From Nematostella vectensis (taxonomy: Eukaryota > Cnidaria > Anthozoa > Actiniaria > Edwardsiidae): a stretch of 64,000 nt of DNA. A model generated the notes under the pieces. It was not told the DNA's origin. It saw only the letters and a program-made list of their open reading frames with translations, and ran no database searches. The number at the start of each line of letters is the position of its first letter. The stretch's first letter is position 1. Below, in pieces: positions 59,301 through 64,000 of this stretch. The DNA is taken from assembly GCF_932526225.1 (NCBI RefSeq), contig NC_064038.1, positions 9,237,070-9,301,069 of the forward strand. The letters run 5' to 3'. Both the position numbers and the translations under genes were made by a program.

Positions 59301-62300
59301 ATTGCGTCCTTTTGAGAAGCAACCTTAAATAAATAGGAACAAAGATGGAATTAAGATAAGTTTGCTTTGGAGCTGCAAAAGAATGGTTCTCACTACGGCA
59401 CAAGCAAAAAATGAAGTTCATGCGCTAGCGCGACACAAATAAAACCGGTTGGAACTGAAGCCAAAAAAAATCCCTTACGTTCTATCGCTCTAGTGCTCTT
59501 GTACAAGAAAATCGATAGTTTGTTATTTTCCCTTTCGCCTTAGACGAACCAGCCTAAACCCCTTGGCTGATGTTGCCACACCAAAATAAAGAATTAATAG
59601 AGCTACTGACTTATTCTCTTGTATTAACGTAAACCCCTTCTCCTTATATCACTCTTTATCTCTTCAGAGCTTAAACAACGATGATGGCAATAAAGAGAAC
59701 GTGACCAAAGTTATTTCTTGCTTAGGGCTTGATACTAAACTAGTTTCGATAAAATTTACTCGTTTTTATAATAATCCCAAAAAAGTATGAACAAGCCTAG
59801 AACCTTATTTCTAACATAGCGTACGAAGAAGATATAGTCTAGTTTTCAGCCAAACAATGTCACGGTAGTTTGGAGGAAAGCCAATGAGATCTATCAAAGT
59901 GTATTTCACGTCTGGTTTCTTTGAGTTTTCAATCGTTTTCTGCCGTTGCCGTCAAAGGCAGAAAGAAATGAAATACCCCAAAATCCAGTCGTGGAATGAA
60001 TATTGTCTGATACAAGTTTCATGGTCAACCAAAAACAATGACATTTTCGCTGTAAACCATACTCTTTGTTCGCAAATTTGAAAAAAAAAAGATTATTTTT
60101 GGTTATTTGGAACTATAAAGTCTTTTAGATTTTATTGGAACTAGAATTTTACGCTAAGCGGGAAAGCAACTTCCCTTCTGCTACTTCCCATAATGCAATG
60201 CTTGTTACTGTTTTATTCGCGTTACTTTCTATCGCTGGAGCAGCGTGTTATATTCTTAACTTGTGAACTTTGAATAAAAGTCTGGAGATGTCCAAATCGT
60301 ACAAATAGTCCAGAAGCCATTTTTGTCCGATTCAGTTCCACTGTAAACTAGGTAGTTTTACTTGGTTTATCAAATAAGATATGGCATTGATTGAAATTTA
60401 AGCTTTTCTGCCCTTTCAAAGCCCATCTTCTTAAATATGCAAAAAGTCACATTTCACGATTCTCTGAAAAAGATACTAAATTACAAAGTAAACAGCAAAT
60501 GGTTAATGTACCAGCTAAACGCAGTACCGGCGAATGCTTCAAAGTAATTTATACAGTTGGTTTTTCTTGTCCTAGTGTTTCAAATTGACGCAACACTTAG
60601 CTTCCTCCCTTTCACTTTTTTCTTTTTTTATGGCATTTCCTCCTTATGGCGTCTCTTTGCTCCTAAGCCCTGTTTATTCACGTATTTTTGTGTGCTTTCT
60701 TCTTCGAAACACTAATTTTCTTTAAATATATCAGGCAACCAAGAGAACCACAAAAATCTGTAAGGCTTCTTTAGGCTGGCTTTTTGGGAAACTCTTGTCT
60801 GTTAAAATTATTACTTTTGTTGCTCTCAGAATTCCTTCACCGTAAAAAATTATCGCTGCTTAGTTTTATTTCTACAATTTTACTGATTCGACCGAGATTT
60901 CTCCCCGCAAAAAAAAAACATAACCCTTAACGCAAAAACCTTATCACAATCCATCTAAATTGCTTGCGTTCTCTATCGCGAATTTTTTATGTCCGTGACA
61001 TTGTACGTTTAACATCAGATACGCCGTGTAAGCTTTTCTAAGAACCCGTCACCGACTTCCATCTGCCTATACCGTGCATTAATCGCTCTTTAGCTTATTT
61101 TTGAAAAACGTTTTTTTTCTTGATAACAACACCTGTCGGTCGGGCGGCCCGCATGAGCGCCCTGATCTAAAAAATTACTTTGTCATCCATCCATTCACAG
61201 CTTTTTAAAATAACAGTGCATTAAAGTTAAACCAAAAATAGCGCGCATTGGAGACAAATGATAACCAAAGCGAGGTTAATTTCCTGCTTGGTTAATGGAC
61301 GGTAGCCGTGCGCCGTTGATTTCCTGGGGTTCGCATCGCTCGATAAACATAGGGCCGTCCAGTTATCTTCAAAGCATGTGGGATATTCACTTAGTCTTAC
61401 AGACCTCGCGACTTCCGAACACACTTAAACCCTCTAATACATATTTACTTTGACTTATCTAACAATACTCACTGCCGATTGCTTTAATTTACTTGCTATT
61501 ATCCCTTGTATTGTGATTCTTGCCTGGGCAAATACCGTTTTTGGTCTCCATCTCACACTCTGCGTTTTTGAAACAGAGGATTCTCAGATGAGAGAACCTA
61601 TAATTGCTCTTTTTCTCTTCTTGTTAGATCAACACGGATGGAGTTTGCGGCCTTGAGGAAGCATTCCAATAATCAGAATGAACTCCCGTCGTTCAATTTC
61701 CTCCCTTCTTTGATTCGGAGTATATTATCAAATTGAGCCGTTTTTGCACTTTGCCGCCATTTAGCGGGTAGGTAAACAAGTTTGCCTGCCTCGTGCTAAG
61801 CGACTTGTTATTTGCAGACTGAAGTGGTTTCGGTTTGTTTCGGGTTTAGCTATGTCACCGTCAATATGTGGATAATGGTTATAAAAGAATGGCGCAAAAA
61901 TAACGCAAAAAAACATCAGATGAGTATTTGCTCTTTTGGCATTTTTTCTAGTTTTTGGCGCAAAAATAGCCAAACCCTTGATTTGCTATACTTCTCTTAT
62001 TATAGATGCCTGATAAGTTGAATATACTTTTTGTGAGAGTGTGTAAAGTATTTTTGTACAGGGTACCCTTTGCAAGATTCCCTTGCAGGGTTGAATTTCA
62101 ACTAATAAATCGTCTTATTTCTACCCTACTTCCCAAACCCTCCTATTGTTTTTTGGTATTAACTTCTGTCTCATAACCGTTGTCTCATATCCTATTGGTA
62201 ATTCCATCCAATAACCGCCTATAGAGAAACCAATTTAATCCAATATTTCTAGAAAGCCAGCTATTTTTTTCAATATAGGGGTTAAGCTTTGGCTACACGG

Positions 62301-64000
62301 TGTGTTTTTGCAAGTAAAGGTAAATGGGAATGATGCTTTTTGACAGTTAGTGAAGCTATATAATTCTACTGGAAATTGTTTCTATTGCTTTAGGTGACTT
62401 TCCAATAAAAAAAGAAATAAAGAAAAGCAAGTAAAAGCACAAATACTTTACCTAGTTTGATATTTTGTAAATTGTTGGTTGTTGTTGGGTGTTTAGGTTA
62501 ATATTATTTTTAATTGAATTTTAATATTTTCATGCTATCATTGCACCAGACATAAATTTAACAATTCGTTTTTTGATTTAGAATCGAAGTATTATAAAGA
62601 TCCAGTTTTGAAAGGAGGAGCGCGTTCTATTGAAATAATGTATAATTTTCAGTAACTAATTTCACGGTGCTAGGCCACCTTATTGTGATTATTTTCAACA
62701 GGTTGATCAGTGTAATGTACCGTTTTAACCCGGAGATTCGTCAGTTTGGCCATATATCACTTAAGAAAAGCTTAAAGTTTCTCTATTTTTCCATATTGGA
62801 TAGTAATCTGTTAACATGGTAGAGTCCGAAAATTATATTAGCATGTAGATGAAAAGCACTTATTAACTCGCCTAAAGTTGCATTTGTAAAGAACATAGAA
62901 CTACATTTCTAAAAACCATAAAATGTTTTGCTTTGGTTTCGTAAAAACAGTTAGGTTGACTCGCACTGTTACCTTTAATTGTTTGGAGAAAGTGTTTTCC
63001 CTTTCACTACTTCAAAAGTTTTATAATGCAACTTTGAACTGTTTGTGTCTTTTATTAAAGTATCCAAGCCGAACTTTAATAATTATTCTTATTGTGATGA
63101 ATGCATAAACATACTTGTACCGACTTTATAATTATTCACTTTCCCGCTGTGACTATTTAAGTCGGTACCTTAAAAGTTACTCGCCTTAACAAAGAGATGC
63201 CCTTTTTTGAGTGTGCTATCAATTTTAAAACACTTGCTATTTTTTCTTCATTCGTACACAATAACCGTAGGGGTCAGGGCCATAGCTAAAACCCCACTAT
63301 CTTCTTTTTTCTAAAGTTTGTTTAAGTTGTTTAATCCCCGTTCGAAGTCAAAGCAAAACATTATTAAGGCTCTTAGCAGGCAGCTTCAACAGCAGACATG
63401 CTCGTGTTAGTATGTGCCCTCAGTTTGTTAACCAAGTTTATAAATCCGCTGCGATTTTAATAACATTAAGTGCTTTTCGCTGTTTGAGTCGTGACTCGAG
63501 TATATTAAACCGCTTTGGGGAAACTTTCTCTTTGTGTGCCCCCATTTGCGCTTGGGCTAAGTGCTGGATCGCGACGGGGGTCTATTAATATCACAATCAA
63601 AAAATATTTTTCCACTTTCCAGTTTACATAAGCCTATCATTTAATGTCGGTGAGCCTTTTAACGGCCATCCATCACATTTTGACACGCATCTGAGAGCTT
63701 ATTTTGTTACAAAGTATTGTTGCCTTTGTGTCAAATGAACAACTGGAAAATGTTACAGGCTATTTAGCTTTGCAGTTTAATCTATCCCAACCATTAAAGT
63801 GACTAGACACCTTCCCCCTCTAAAGTAGCAAATCTGATGATTCATGTTTTTTGCACATCTACTTTTTCAAGTTGTGTAAAGGCGTTTTAATTTGAAAAAC
63901 ACTTTTTTAATTGCTAGGAATATCACATTGTTTTCGCATGATGGTTGATTGCATTTCCCTGTTCCATTGATACTTAATGTAGTGCGCAGGATAATACGGA
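50346..64000. other. Gene-poor right end
   Basis: Nearly 14 kb in which I found no exon with splice support or recognisable protein similarity on either strand. It is AT-rich with a slightly GC-richer patch at 52130-52440, a small inverted GTTAGATT/AATCTAAC pair at about 55037-55115 and a (TTG)n microsatellite at 59238-59263. It could be intergenic or lie within a large intron. Confidence 0.45.

Overview
The window is nuclear DNA from an animal. Its genes are split into many short exons with GT-AG introns of a few hundred bases to several kb. It is AT-rich, full of short inverted-repeat (MITE-like) elements, and carries a LINE. Gene content (NEDD4-type HECT ligase, mitochondrial ETFA, an intronless rhodopsin-like GPCR, a Ly6/uPAR-type protein) and the abundance of MITEs suit a marine invertebrate. 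I favour an anthozoan cnidarian, but that is inference; no single sequence here proves the phylum.

Layout. 1-7232 is a C-rich minisatellite of ~47-50 bp monomers, split at ~2539-5869 by a 5'-truncated non-LTR retrotransposon with an otherwise intact reverse transcriptase frame. 7916-23881 (+) holds 15 exons encoding the C-terminal 454 residues of a NEDD4/NEDD4-like E3 ubiquitin ligase; the N-terminal exons are missing, so the repeat block and LINE probably lie in one of its introns. A 7.4-kb intron of this gene (13039-20407) contains a complete intronless GPCR gene on the same strand with its own TATA box. 24711-27236 (-) is a six-exon gene for an unrecognised 312-residue protein that ends convergently with NEDD4 and starts head-to-head with ETFA. 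27524-34636 (+) is complete ETFA (13 exons, 338 aa); one intron contains eight imitation copies of its own 3' splice site. 35616-37001 (+) is a two-exon Ly6/uPAR-like GPI-anchored protein behind three perfect CRE palindromes. From 37 kb onward the window is mainly repeats and AT-rich non-coding DNA, with one phase-consistent six-exon gene model of unknown function (43026-47609, +). I found no convincing exon from about 49 kb to the end.

The genes do not form a pathway. NEDD4 acts in cytosolic and membrane ubiquitination and ETFA in mitochondrial electron transfer. ETFA and the unknown 312-aa gene may share a bidirectional promoter of 287 bp. Exon junctions were assigned by eye from GT/GC-AG sites, reading-phase continuity and similarity to remembered family sequences; summed coding lengths are divisible by three for every spliced gene reported.
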